DNA of 64,000 bases, taken from the NCBI RefSeq assembly GCF_020921035.1, contig NC_063154.1, positions 19,751,861-19,815,860 on the forward strand, read 5' to 3'. A program made the position numbers and the translations under genes. Under the pieces are notes generated by a model. The model did no database searches and was not told the origin of the DNA. It was given only the letters and a program-made list of their open reading frames with translations. This document shows positions 11,531 to 21,926 of this stretch, piece by piece (within the stretch, counting starts at the first letter, position 1; every line of letters begins with the position of its first letter). The stretch comes from Rhodamnia argentea. Taxonomy: Eukaryota > Streptophyta > Magnoliopsida > Myrtales > Myrtaceae.

Positions 11531-12523
11531 GGCTCTATTTCTGGCTAGAAATAGAAATTCTATTCTCTGAATGACTTTATGAGCAGAAATACGCATTTGA
11601 TAACGATACAAAATTTCTATTCTCGGGACATAAATTCGTTTGATAATAACATAAAATTTTTACAACTTGGACGATTGGTGGATGATGGCCGATGGCTGAA
11701 GACCGGCGGTGGGCTAATACCAGCCTGGGATCGAAGACCGGCGGGTGGCGAACTACGATCGGCAGCAAGTGAACGGCATCCGGGGACCGGAGACCGGCAA
11801 ATGACGGCGTACGAATCTCAACCGGGGTAGGAGATCGGCGATTAGCGGATGGCCAGCGAGGGGCGAATAGCGGACAGCCGACGGCGAGCGAACGACGGCT
11901 AAGGACAGCCGATCGGCTGGCGAGGACTAGAGGCCAACAATCGGCGGACGGTGGCCAGCAAAAAGACAAATGCTAGCCAGGAACCAGCGGACGACCGCGG
12001 GCAAACTACTACTCTGCAAACGTCGGCCAGGGACCGTAGATCCGTGAATGACTGTTGGGGACTAGAGAATGGCGACCGATCGTTGGCAAACAGCTGCCAG
12101 CAAATGGCAGCCGAGGGCCACCGACCGGCAGACGATGACTCGGGGCGAACAAAAGGCAGCCCGGGATCGGGGACCGGAGACTCGCGATGGGTAGACAACG
12201 GTGAGCAGCCGACGAGTGGCGGAAGGCAGCCAACAATTGGAGACCGGCAGAGGGCGACGGGCAATCGGCCGCAGGGACGCGAAAGAGAGGGAGACCGCAC
12301 ATGAGAGAGAAAAAGGGAGTGAGCAATGAGATAAATTCTTATTTCTATTCTAGAAATAGAAAAGTAAAAATTTATACTTCTCATTTCTGTTCCGAACCTA
12401 TTTTGGGCCAAAAATTTGTCTCGAAAATAGAAAAATGAAATTATTTTATCGAACAAATTTATGTTCCAAACATGTTCCTCGGAATAGAAAAATAGAGAAA
12501 TATAATCGTTATCATGCGCGCCC
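11531..12523. mobile_element. TIR element with G+C-rich degenerate-repeat core, module A
   Basis: The A+T-rich ends carry GGCTCTATTT...GATAACGAT...ATTTCTATTCTCGGGA on the left and, inverted, GGGCGCGCATGATAACGATT...CTATTCCGAGGAAC on the right. A TA dinucleotide lies at both borders. Between about 11670 and 12300 the sequence is a G+C-rich string of GACCGGCGG / GGAGACCGGCA / AGCGGACGAC words, open in several frames because of its composition. I take it for a non-autonomous DNA element. No transposase is seen. Confidence 0.65.
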
Positions 12524-12540
12524 TAACTTCACTTGCACAT

Positions 12541-12708
12541 TTAGATACTCCATATAGATTTTCAAGCACAACCTACTCTATTACAAAAGAATTAAAAGTA
12601 TTGTGACATCTATACTTGTGAGGAGTCAAATACACACCTTACAAGAGTCAAAAGCTGCAACCACCATTGATATTACATGGGTCACCTTATTACAGGTACA
12701 GTATGTGG
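12541..12708. repeat. 168 bp repeat, left copy
   Basis: TTAGATACTCCATATAG through CACCTTATTACAGGTAC matches 14399-14566 in the same order and orientation. The two copies were originally about 260 bp apart; the second is now split from its first bases by the 1.6 kb element at 12803-14398. Confidence 0.8.
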
Positions 12709-13138
12709 GCTTGATCTCCCGTAGTCCTTCATGGACTTGATCGGCATAGACAACTTTTAAGTTCAATACCTTAACTGAACACTAACACCATTTGCACATT
12801 TAGGCTACATTTATTTCACGGAAAATGAAGTGTTTCCGGAAAATGTTTTCTAGGAAGTCGTTTTCTAAGAAAATAACAATATTTTTTTATGTTTGGCCGA
12901 AAGCCGAAAACGAATTGGAAAATGTTTTCCGTCATTTGGTAAGGAAAATCAAATTTTATGACACATAAATTTTTTATTTTTAATTATCTTTTTACTTTTT
13001 TTTCATTTTTTCGATTTTTTTGTTGCATTATTACATGGCTATGGAGGAACACACACATACATAAATTTTTATTTTTTGATTATCTTTTTACATTTTTTCA
13101 ATTTTTTGTTAAATTTTTTTGATTTTTTTTAAAGGGAA

Positions 13139-13740
13139 GTGGAAGGTGTGAGCGCACTCCGCCATGAAAATTGCAGTCCCCTGCCCTGTTTTCACGCTCC
13201 GCAAGCAAATTTCACATCTCGTCCGCAACAACAGCAATGGATTCGAGAAATTGAGCAGCGTCGGGGCTGTTGCTCTAGAGCTCGCCGCCACCACTCCTCT
13301 TCAGAGCCGTCTTGCACTAGTGCCTCGAGCCGCTGGGCCCCGGACGAGGCGAGCGTGGCCACAGAGGTCCGACAGCAGAGGAGGGGGCTCGGTTGCGGCC
13401 GCAGCCGAGATTGGGAACGCGGGGGGGAGGGATTGGAGAAGAACCCGAATTTGGAGGAGATTCTGGGGCTATTGCCGGTGCTGCCACCATTGTTGATCCG
13501 CAGGAGCTTGCGGGAGAAGGTCTTGGCATCGTCATCATCTTTAGGGATGGAGGTGCGGAACGCTCTTCTCCAACCAAGGACTATTGTTCGTCCTTGTATC
13601 TCGCTTCGTTTTGGGAGGGGGAAGAGAGAGAACGAGAGAGAGAACAGGGATGGAGGAGAGAGAACGAGAGAGAACAAAGATGAAGAGAGAGAGAATGTGG
13701 ACTGAAGAGAGAGAATAGGGATGAGGAGAGAAGTTTTTTT
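13139..13740 (+). other. Possible captured host sequence inside the Harbinger-type element
   Basis: A plus-strand frame stays open for 188 codons in A and 176 in C, with a shared core around [20 protein letters not shown] and [19 protein letters not shown]. In B the frame is broken up. The other two frames are also largely open, so base composition could explain it. I do not recognise the protein. Capture of an exon fragment by a TIR element is an inference. Confidence 0.3.
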
Positions 13741-13756
13741 CAATGTCAGAAACTTT

Positions 13757-14210
13757 GGGCCTGTATGGTAACACTCCCTGGAAAGTGTTTTTGTTTCAAA
13801 AGTGTTCCCGGAACATTTTCATAACGGAAACGTGTATGGTTAAAAAATGTTCCAAAAGTGTTCCGGAGAATACTTTTAAAAAAAGAAACACTTTTGAAGC
13901 CAAAAAAGAACAAAAAAAAAACTTGTTTTCGAGTTTTGGAACACTTTTTAGAAACAACTCGAGGGCGAGGTCGTGCAAGCCACCACCGCCCACCATTGTC
14001 GGCGAGGAGCTGAAGCGGTTGTCGGTCGCCGGCCGCCGCCGGCCGCTGCTAGCCGCTGGTTGCGGATCCTTCTTTTTAGTGAAAAAAGTAATTTTTTTTT
14101 GTACTTGCCAAACACATTTCTGTTCGCAGAAATTGTAGCTGGGAACAAAAACACAAAAATATGTGTTCCCAGGAACGTAAAGGTTACCATACGCAGCCAT
14201 ACGTGCTCAT
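13757..14210. mobile_element. Nested TIR element inside the Harbinger-type element
   Basis: GGGCCTGTATGGTAACAC on the left is mirrored by GGTTACCATACGCAGCCATACGTGC on the right. Next come inverted GTTCC..AAAAGTGTTCC words, and a G+C-rich core (13960-14060) in the middle. It is a non-autonomous element in an element, present in all three modules and hence older than the triplication. Confidence 0.6.
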
Positions 14211-14398
14211 AAGGCTAAGATGGAAGGGGAAAATGATTTTCATTTCTCAAGATGAGGAAATCAATTGTCTTAGTTTTAGAAGGTTTTTTTATTGACCAGA
14301 AAATGTTTTCCATTGACCACTCATTTTCTGCTCCCCAAACACTGAAATTTGGGGAAAATGTTTTCCAGGAAAACATTTTCCGTGAAACAAACAGAGCC

Positions 14399-14566
14399 TT
14401 AGATAATTCCATGTGAATTTTCTAGCTCAACCTCTTCTATTACAAATAAACTAAAAGTATTGTCAAATCTATACATGTCAAGAGTCAAATACACACCTTA
14501 TAAGAGTCAAAAGTTACAACAACCGTTGATTTTACATGGATCACCTTATTACAAGTACGGTCTGTG
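14399..14566. repeat. 168 bp repeat, right copy
   Basis: Matches 12541-12708 in direct orientation. Its left end is the TTA target duplication of the Harbinger-type element. Downstream to 14943 is the 3' flank of the d gene. A minus-strand AATAAA lies at 14740-14735, about 200 bases past that gene's stop. Confidence 0.75.
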
Positions 14567-14943
14567 TCGATTGCTGCAAAAAAAAGAAAAAATTCATATC
14601 TTGAGAACTTCTAGTTTCAGTTTCATCTTGAGTTGAACACTGTCCAAATGCACACGGCAATGCGAATAATACTCCTACCCATAAGTAGTGGAGAGTTGTA
14701 AAATGTAACTCCTCTATCGATAATGGGACAATAATTTATTCAAATGATGTAGTTTATTTAATAACAACCACATATATTTAACAAAGATTTAGTTCAAAAG
14801 ATATACATGCGGCTAGACATGTACCCCATGTTTCATCATGTTCACACTATTGACTTTTTTTAAGTCCACACAAGCAATTATTTCAAATAGAGATAGAAAT
14901 AACTACGGATTGGCACAACCAAACGAAGTTATGACCATAACAT

Positions 14944-16061
14944 CTAAGCCTCTTCATCCTCTGTCATGAAGGAGGCCAATTTCTTCATCAACTTCCCAGC
15001 ATTATCACAACCAGGATTCGACAAATGGAAGACATGATCCTCCCCTGGCGTTTCCATCACTTCCACTACGCCACTCCATCCACTCTGACTCAACGTCTCC
15101 TTGTAATACCACCCTCTATATTTCAACACATCCTTTCCAGCAACACAAACCAGGACCTTGTTCCAACCCAAACCCGAGAGCCTCGAGTCCATCCCCGGGT
15201 TCACCAGCGGGTCGTCACAGCCGGGGCTCATCGGGTTTGCCGCCCGCCAGAGCATTTCGTAGAAGGACCTCTTCTCCGGTTCCGTGGTCTCCGAAGGCAA
15301 CGGTTCGTTGCCCCAGAAATAAGGATGCACCATCATAATGCCCGCAACTTCGATTCCATTAAGCTTTTCCTCTCCCGATCGTATGCCCATGTTGTGGATT
15401 ATGTTGGCACCGGCGCTATCTCCGGCCAGAAACACCTATGAAAAATAAAAAGAAATGAACTTGTAATATAGGTTAACAAGACAGAGTGTTGTATCAGTTA
15501 CTGTGCATTTTTTAAAAATCCACGGGGGCCAGGTGCACAAAGTCCAGGCTACCTGACTCATAGAATACCTAAAAAGAAAAGGAGAACATTTAAGATTACC
15601 TTCTCGAGACAAGCATGAGAATTCAGCCGCTCCTCGGGGCCGTTTCCGGTGGAATGAGAGGCCACCCACTTGAGTGTAGTCCACGAATCGTCATAAGCTG
15701 CCGGAAGAGGATCCTCCGGCGCCCTCCTATACTCGACGGAGACGGCAATGACGTTGGCCTCTGCGACTAGGGCATTGAGATAGTTGTGGTAAGTCGGGGA
15801 CCACGCAGTTTCGAATATGAAGCATCCTCCGTGATAGTACACGAGCACGGGCAGCTTTTGGGGAGAGTCAATCGCCGCTTCCGGGATGTAGAGTCTTGCC
15901 GAGACAGCGGAGTCCGATGAAAGGGCGACGTCTTTCGATCGGACGCCGGTTTTTTTGTCCAGCGACGGAGGCACGGTTTCGGTCCCCCAGAGTCTCTCCA
16001 CTCGGCCATCGTTGAAAATCCTCGCGAATGGAGACAGATCATAGAGCACTTCTGTTTCCAT
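14944..16061 (-). CDS. Carboxylesterase d, module A
   Basis: Exons are 16061-15600 and 15435-14944, with a 164 bp GT..AG phase-0 intron at the same place as in gene X (before VFLAGDSAG). The product is 317 residues, starting at METEV. The triad is Ser161 (GDSAG), Asp256 (AGKD) and His288 (GEDH). The oxyanion motif reads HGGC at 77-80 in place of HGGG. The AEKD motif common around the acid residue is AGKD here. Both changes are shared by the three d copies, so they predate the triplication. A fourth-position change is tolerated in this superfamily (GID1 has HGGS), so activity is plausible. Differences from copy C are few, such as DKKTG for DEKTG and C-terminal EDEEA for EDEQG. Confidence 0.92.
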
Positions 16062-16204
16062 TAAGTTTTGAAGTGAAATGGAAGCCAAGATTAGTATTGA
16101 GGACGGGAAGAAGGAGAGTTAATCAGAACGTTCATATTGTGCTTATGTTGACCGACCAATGAGCGACTTCCTGGTTGCACAAACCTTTGCAAGATGTGGG
16201 GTCG

Positions 16205-16214
16205 ATTTATATGG
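16205..16214 (-). promoter_or_regulatory. Candidate TATA box of d, module A
   Basis: The minus strand reads CCATATAAAT about 145 bases upstream of the ATG at 16061. It is identical in modules B (30990-30999) and C (46005-46014). Confidence 0.55.
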
Positions 16215-17722
16215 TTGTTTAATTTCCACAATCACAGCAATTTCCACGAAACTTCCATTGTCATTTCCCTTCTCCGGACATATGCAAAAGATAATAATAT
16301 AAATTCAATACTAAATAATATAATTTAGAAAGTAACTGGGGAAGTCAATTAAGGTTAAGAAAGTTTGATTTGACTGATTATATTGGGCAATCCATGTTGA
16401 TATGGCATGTGCAGGTTCGCTAATGAAAGTTTTTCGTTTATTGACTTGCAAAATTTACTGTAGAATAGATTGGGAGGGTTAAGTAAAAAATTTATTGGAT
16501 ACCATATAATTCAATGTAGAAAGAAAATTAGAAAAAAGTAGTAAAAATTTATATAAAAAAAATTGTCCACGTTAGAGTTTTTTGCGTCCACATCAAGTTT
16601 CTGGTGAGGCGAATCGCCAACAACACTTAAGTGACCTATTTTTTAAAATTTGTGACCCTTAGGCTAACGGAAAAAAAAAATTATGGCAGTGAAGTTCGAA
16701 ACTCCCAGCCATTGGCCAATGACCCAATTCACTCCTGTTATTCTTATCCCTATTTATAGTTATAGCAAAAAAAAACTCGACAATGGTTGCTAAAATTGCT
16801 TGTAAGCCATTACAACGAACAAAAACTATAATACACCGAATTTTGTCAATCGAAAGTGCTGCAAGAATAATGTATCACCACAGCATTTATCACATGCTGT
16901 GATGATGAGTTGATGATCCGGAAGCATAACCATATGCGAGTCTATTGAAAGAAAATATTACCTCCTTATTATACTATGTCATACTAATCAAACATTGATA
17001 AAATGATGAGAAACCTAACTTTTTTTAAGCTGTCTGGCAACATTTTGAGCCAACTTTTGCTTACCATACCAAAATAGGGATAGTTAGCAAAAAAGTCATG
17101 AACATAATGTACGGATGCCAATTAAGTTATGAATCTTTCAATTTAGCTAGTCTAAGCATAAATTTTTTTATGATTTGTGAATATAGTGTTCGGGTCAATC
17201 TTGGTTGGAAACTACTGACGTGGGCCCCTACCTAAGTGGCACAAATGGCTGAAATGAAGAAATTTGCAAATTTTTATTAATTTTTTTCTGAATTTTCTTT
17301 TATTTTATTGCTTTCCTTTTCCTTCTCTTTTCTTTTTTTCTCTTTATTTTTGTTTTCATAGTGGTCGGCGACTAGGGCGAGGGCTCATAGGAAATGAGGC
17401 CTTGGCGAGGGTTCCACAATCAGGGCTTGCAACCCCTTGCCCATATCTAAATCTAGGCTTGGCCATACGACCTAGCTTTGGAAAGGGCTTTGCTGCCCTT
17501 GCTTGGCGACCTCTACTAGTCATCTATATCAAGATTAGGGCATTTGCAAGAAATTACTTTGTAATGTGATACATCCCAAGGATTGAACCAAGTAAAAACA
17601 TAAAAAAAATTATTTGGATAAGATAACAATCCTAGTGAGTTCATCACCTTAGTATAAATAGAGATAGAGATAAATAAGGTTTAACCCCCGCAAAGAAGTT
17701 ACTAACACCAATACGTCTAGCA
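16215..17722. other. Spacer between d and Y, module A
   Basis: No gene is visible. At about 17081-17525 lies a repeat-like block: 'gttagcaaaaaagtcatgaac', then CT-rich DNA, then a G+C-rich 'ggcgagggc..ttggcgacc' part. It resembles the loop of the foldback at 61043-61734 and may be a truncated element. Near 16545-16690 are words of the 'cacttaagtgacc' type related to the MITE at 39542. The rest is AT-rich. Confidence 0.45.
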
Positions 17723-20700
17723 CTATTTACCCTCCTTTATGAAGGAGACCATCTTTTTCATCAAATTCACAGCACTATCACAAGTAGGATTAAACAAATG
17801 AAACGCATGATCCTCTCCCGGTGCATCCATCACTTCCGCAACTCCGGCCCATCCACTCTTACTCAGCACATCCTTGTAGTGCCACCCTCTATGTCTAAGA
17901 ACATCCTTCTCAGCAACACAAATTAGCACCCTGTTGCAACCCAAACCCGACAGTCTCGGGTCCATCGTCGGGTTTATTAGCGGGTCGTCGCACCCTATGT
18001 CGGTTTTTCTCACTATGTTCCAGGACCGTTCAACCAAGGACCTCTTCTCGGGTTCGGTGGTCTCCAAAGGCAACGGTTCATTGCCCCGGAAGTAAGGATG
18101 CACCATAATAGCTCCTGGAACCTCAATTCCCTCTGGCTTTTCCTCTCCCAGTCGGATGCTCATGTTGTGAACTATGTTGGCGCCCGCGCTATCTCCAGCC
18201 AGGAATACCTAAAAAGAACGAAAAATGAACTATTTACACTAATCGAGAAGAGAAGAGAATGTTGTATTGGTCAGTGTTGCTTGAACATATATCACTGCAG
18301 AGAGCATGATTAAGGTGATACAATATTTAAATAGTATACTACGCAGTCATCTAACAACTTAAACTTCTACGCTAATTAGCGGTGTTCTCATAAAACCTCG
18401 AAGTGCTAGGGTCCTAGGGAGAGGCCCTAGTTGTTGTGCTTATTCGCTTCCCCTCCTGGCCGTTCCCTTGGCCAGCATTCACGAATTGATTGAGCACCAA
18501 CTTATAACATAATATCTTGTCAGCCTAAAGTGCACATCGACTTTATCTATTGAAGCTCGTCAAAAGCTAGTATTCTGTTATTTTATTGTGATAGTAGTGC
18601 ATTTAGAGGGATCAACTACTGGGCTGGGCCGCCCAATCCCGAGAGATTTGGGCAACGCTTTCACGTAAGAAAGCTCGACCCAGTCATCTTACGTGCAATT
18701 ATACGCAGCAAAATGACAACTTCTGCTCTTTGTTTATTCATGCATATCATCCGGCAAGAATGAAAATTACTCCCATAGTACAAGTTCATATAAGATGGTT
18801 GTATGGGAAAAGAGCCCGACCATATGAAATTTTTTAACATTATCAAGATAATGTGGGTAACTAACTTGAATAAGAGTTAGTAACGCAAAACTAGTTGGTA
18901 ACTTAATTGTTGAAAATCGGGTAATACCTCCAATTAAGCTTGACAACTACCAAAAAGAGCCGACAAATTTAAAAAAGTTGGTAGACAAAGAAGTTTTTTT
19001 TTTTCAAAATGAAGAGATGTTGGTAATTTTCCAAAAATAAAACCAAAATTAACATTGGTAACTAACTTAAATAAGAGATGGTAACACAAAACTAGTTGGT
19101 AATGCAATTGCTGAAAAGTTGGTATTCAATTTAATTGAAGTTGATAATTTCAAAAAGGAATAAGTGTATCGGGAATCCTAAAACTTGTCACAAAAGTGCA
19201 TTTGACTCCTAAAACATTCAAAAAGTGTAGTGTAGTCCTAAAACTTGTCACAAAAAGTGCAATTGAGTCCTAAAACTTTAAAAAATTGCAATCAAATTGT
19301 AAAACTTGTTAAGTTGGTGTAATCAAATTCTAAAACTTTTTAGCATTTTTTGTTTGTCAAGTTGGACAGAGTTAATGGAATGATTTGATTGCAAGTTTTA
19401 GTACCTAATTGCACTTTTTGAAAATTTTAGAACTCATTTGCACTTTCATGATAAATTTTAGGACTACTGCATTTTTTCAAAGTTTTAGGGCTCAATTGCA
19501 TTTTTATGAAAAGTTTTAGGACTTCCAATGCACTTATCACTTTCTTAAAAGAGTTGGCAAATTTAAAAGTTGATAAATGAAGCAAATAAAGTAGTAACTC
19601 AATTGAAAATTGGTAAATTTAAGTAGAAACAAATAAATATTTGTAAACAACTCAATTGATAGTTGGTAACCCAAAATTAGTTCATAATTTAACTGGAAAA
19701 AAAGTTGGTGAGTCACAAATAAATGTTGGCAATTATATATCTTGGTAAATTTTGAGGCTTTATTAAGAAAGGTAAACGCAAATTGATAAAAGTTAAGAGA
19801 TAATTTTTTGCTAGAAATAAGAGAAGTTGGCAATATGAGATAAAAATAAAAAATAAACATGAATGGCTAAGTTAAATATAAGTCTATCACGCAAAATTAG
19901 TGGGTTATTTAACTGGATAATAACTCTAGTTGAAGTTGGTAATTTCAAAAATGAGTTAGTAAATTTATAAAAAAAATATTAAGCAAGACAAATAAAAGTG
20001 ATAAATCAATAGAACATTTCATAAATTTGAAAGAAAAATATAAATAAACATTGGTAAGTCACTCGCATAAAGATGGATAAACTTATGCAAGAGATGGTAG
20101 ATATTAAGGCATTGTTGAGAAAAGCAAGTAAAATTTGGTACGTAAAAATAGGAAATTTTGGTAATTTAGATACTGTTAAACTAGTTGATAGTTTAATAGA
20201 AAGTGTTGGTGAGTTACCAGAAGGTTATGGGGAAATTAGGTGGCCGGTCCTGTTTTTTACCAATAGCTTTTTGAAATTTATCAATTCTTTAAGAAATTTA
20301 CCGTTACGGAAAAACTCTGGTTCTTTAGGTTAACATCACAATTAACCTGAAATACATCCTATTTAATTAACTCTTACTTAAGTTCAGACCACAAAAAAAT
20401 AAAATAAAAAATCTTCCTTAATTCGTGAATTTAGTCACCTATTTCAAGAAACCGTAATTCTATCGATATGTTAAAAAGCGTCTGGACCTCTTGGGACAAA
20501 ACATACGAAAAGCACAATCAAGAGACATAAATCTTATTTAGTGTCCTTTTTTGCCATATTTTTCCTCGAACCTTTAGTGCTTAAAGTTGGACTTTTTCAA
20601 TATTGAGCACCTCAAATAAGAGTTTACACATTCAGTTGAGGGACATATAATGAGTATAGACTCCTATCTATACGTCACCAAGTAGTCTAGAAACGGGGAT

Positions 20701-21184
20701 AAAAACCAAAATTCAAGATCACCTTCTCGAGATTGGCATGAGAATTCAGCCACTCCTCGGGGCCGTTTCCGGCGGAATGAGCGGCCACCCATTTGAGGGC
20801 AATCCACGAATCATCATAAGCCACCGGCAGAGGATGCTCTGGCGCCCTCCTGTAATCGACGGAGACGGCAACGACGTTAGCCTCCGCGACTAAGGTATTG
20901 AGATAGTTGTGGTAAGTTGGTGACCAAGCCGAGTAGTTTATGAAGCGGCCTCCGTGAAAGTAGACGAGGACGGGGAGCCTCAGGGGAGAACCCAGCGCCG
21001 CTCGCGGGACGTAAAGTCTCGCCGACACGGCAGAGTCTGGCGAAATCGCCAGGTCCTTCGACTGGACGCCGGTCTTCTCATCAAGCAACGGGGGGACGGT
21101 GGCCGTGCCCCGGAGTCTCTCCACTCGGCCATCCTTGTAAACCCTTAGGGCAGAAAGCAACTCGTAGGCTACCTCTGTTTCCAT
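17723..21184 (-). CDS. Carboxylesterase Y, module A
   Basis: Exons are 21184-20723 and 18208-17723, with a 2514 bp phase-0 GT..AG intron, giving 315 residues from METEVAYELL to KEGK. The triad is Ser161, Asp256 (AEKD) and His288 (GEDH). The oxyanion motif is HGGR at 77-80, followed by FINYSAW. An arginine at the fourth position is unusual for the family and is shared by all three Y copies. Otherwise the fold landmarks (YRRAPEHPLP, GCDDPLINP, DPRLSGLG) are intact. Private differences include PLLDEKTG (PSLDEKTG in B) and PYFRGNEP (PYFWGNEP in B and C). Only about 375 bp separate the ATG from the module joint at 21558, so its promoter must be short or include the headless exon beyond. Confidence 0.92.
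18880..20340. repeat. Low-complexity GTTGGTAA-rich intron DNA
   Basis: Outside the TIR element, the Y intron is dominated by recurrences of GTTGGTAA, TTGGTAAATTT and AACTTAATTG at irregular 20-50 bp spacing. Similar words occur in the left spacer (2840-4270). Long open frames here reflect composition and are not genes. The equivalents are at about 33700-35080 and 48650-50120. Confidence 0.5.
19159..19538. mobile_element. TIR element in the Y intron, module A
   Basis: The left end (GAATAAGTGTATCGGGAATC, then CTAAAACTTGTCACAAAAGTGCA) is mirrored by the inverted right end (GATAAGTGCATTGGAAGTC, then CTAAAACTTTTCAT). The interior repeats 'cctaaaacttgtcacaaaaagtgcaattgag'-type words. The same insert is at 48958-49338 (module C). 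An internally shortened version is at 34157-34284 (module B). A relative lies at 53346-53698. Confidence 0.7.
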
Positions 21185-21273
21185 CAAGTTTTAGTGTGAA
21201 ATAGAAGCGGAAAAGTAATGCTGGAGAGGAGGAAAGGAAGAAAAGTTCGTTGTGGTTTCGCGCTATTTTGACG

Positions 21274-21283
21274 CCTTATATAC
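21274..21283 (-). promoter_or_regulatory. Candidate TATA box of Y, module A
   Basis: The minus strand reads GTATATAAGG about 90 bases upstream of the ATG at 21184. It is the same in module C. Module B has TTTATAAGG. Confidence 0.65.
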
Positions 21284-21558
21284 TGGGCCATCGCCGAAGG
21301 TCTCTGTCATATGTGGAAGGAAATAATTTTTCATTTGGAATCTTCCTTTGACCAGCCAACAAGGGACCATTTACTTGTTACATTTTGTCTTTGCAAGGTA
21401 TGGGTCCCCCTAAATGAGAATTTGATTGTTATTTCGCATCTTCCGAACGCACGAATCCAAACGATATGACCGATTTATAACTATGTAACTGGCCTATTGA
21501 ATAAACTCTGTCTGCGGTCACCAAACTTATGTGGCGTTTACAACATGATCATTGAATT

Positions 21559-21926
21559 GTAAAGCCGTCGGAAGAGGATGCTCCGGTGCCCTTCTATATT
21601 CGACGGAGATGGCAATGATGTTGGCCTCCGCAACGAGGGCATTGAGATAGTTGTGGTAAGTCGGCGACCATGCCGTTTCAATTATGAAGCCTCCCCCATG
21701 AAAGTACACGAGGACTGGGAGCTTTTGGGGAGAGCCGACCACCGCCTTAGGGATGTAAAGTCTCGCCGACACGATGGAGCCCGGTGGAATGGCGACGTCT
21801 TTCGATTGGACGCCGGTTTTCTCATCGAGCGACGGGGAGAGTAGCTGTGCCCATGAGTCTCTCCACTCGGCCATCCTTGTAAATCCTTATCAACGGAAAC
21901 AAATCATTGGCCACTTCTGTTTCCAC
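21559..21926 (-). pseudogene. Headless first exon of gene X, module B
   Basis: It matches residues 1 to about 120 of gene X (ETEVANDLF through HPLPTA) and then ends at the module joint, so the rest of exon 1, the intron and the catalytic exon are missing. The start ATG has become GTG (21926-21924). A 2-base deletion near 21839 (GGGGAGAGTAG against GGGGAGACAGTAG) shifts the frame. It keeps the upstream flank of gene X. It is a by-product of the duplication and cannot encode an esterase. Confidence 0.93.

Larger units (their letters stand above)
12803..14398. mobile_element. PIF/Harbinger-type element, module A
   Basis: The left end GGCTACATTTATTTCACGGAAAATG and the inverted right end GGCTCTGTTTGTTTCACGGAAAATG form long terminal repeats. 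They are flanked by TTA at 12800-12802 and 14399-14401. The undisturbed relative at 12531-12548 (TTGCACATTTAGATA) shows the empty site and confirms the 3 bp TTA duplication. The interior (13139-13740) is G+C- and GAGA-rich and may be captured host DNA; no transposase is seen. Another element is nested at about 13757-14210. Confidence 0.8.
6745..21558. repeat. Tandem module copy A (about 14.8 kb)
   Basis: This is the first of three direct copies. The left limit is set by where copies B and C start matching inside exon 1 of gene X (GTAAGCCG at 6745). The right limit is TCATTGAATT at 21549-21558, after which the sequence jumps back to exon 1 of gene X. It contains the 5' part of X, a Copia relic, a decayed CXE, TIR elements, and the intact d and Y genes. 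Private feature: a minisatellite at 7340-7570. Confidence 0.92.

Noticed and set aside
11577-12456. Open frames of 105-185 codons over the G+C-rich element core
   Set aside because: Arg/Ser/Pro-rich low-complexity translations open in several frames and both strands; compositional artefact.
19537-19860. 107-codon minus-strand frame in the Y intron, with relatives at 34280-34754 and 49336-49818
   Set aside because: Tyr/Leu/Phe-rich translation of the GTTGGTAA low-complexity DNA inside an intron; length varies freely between copies.
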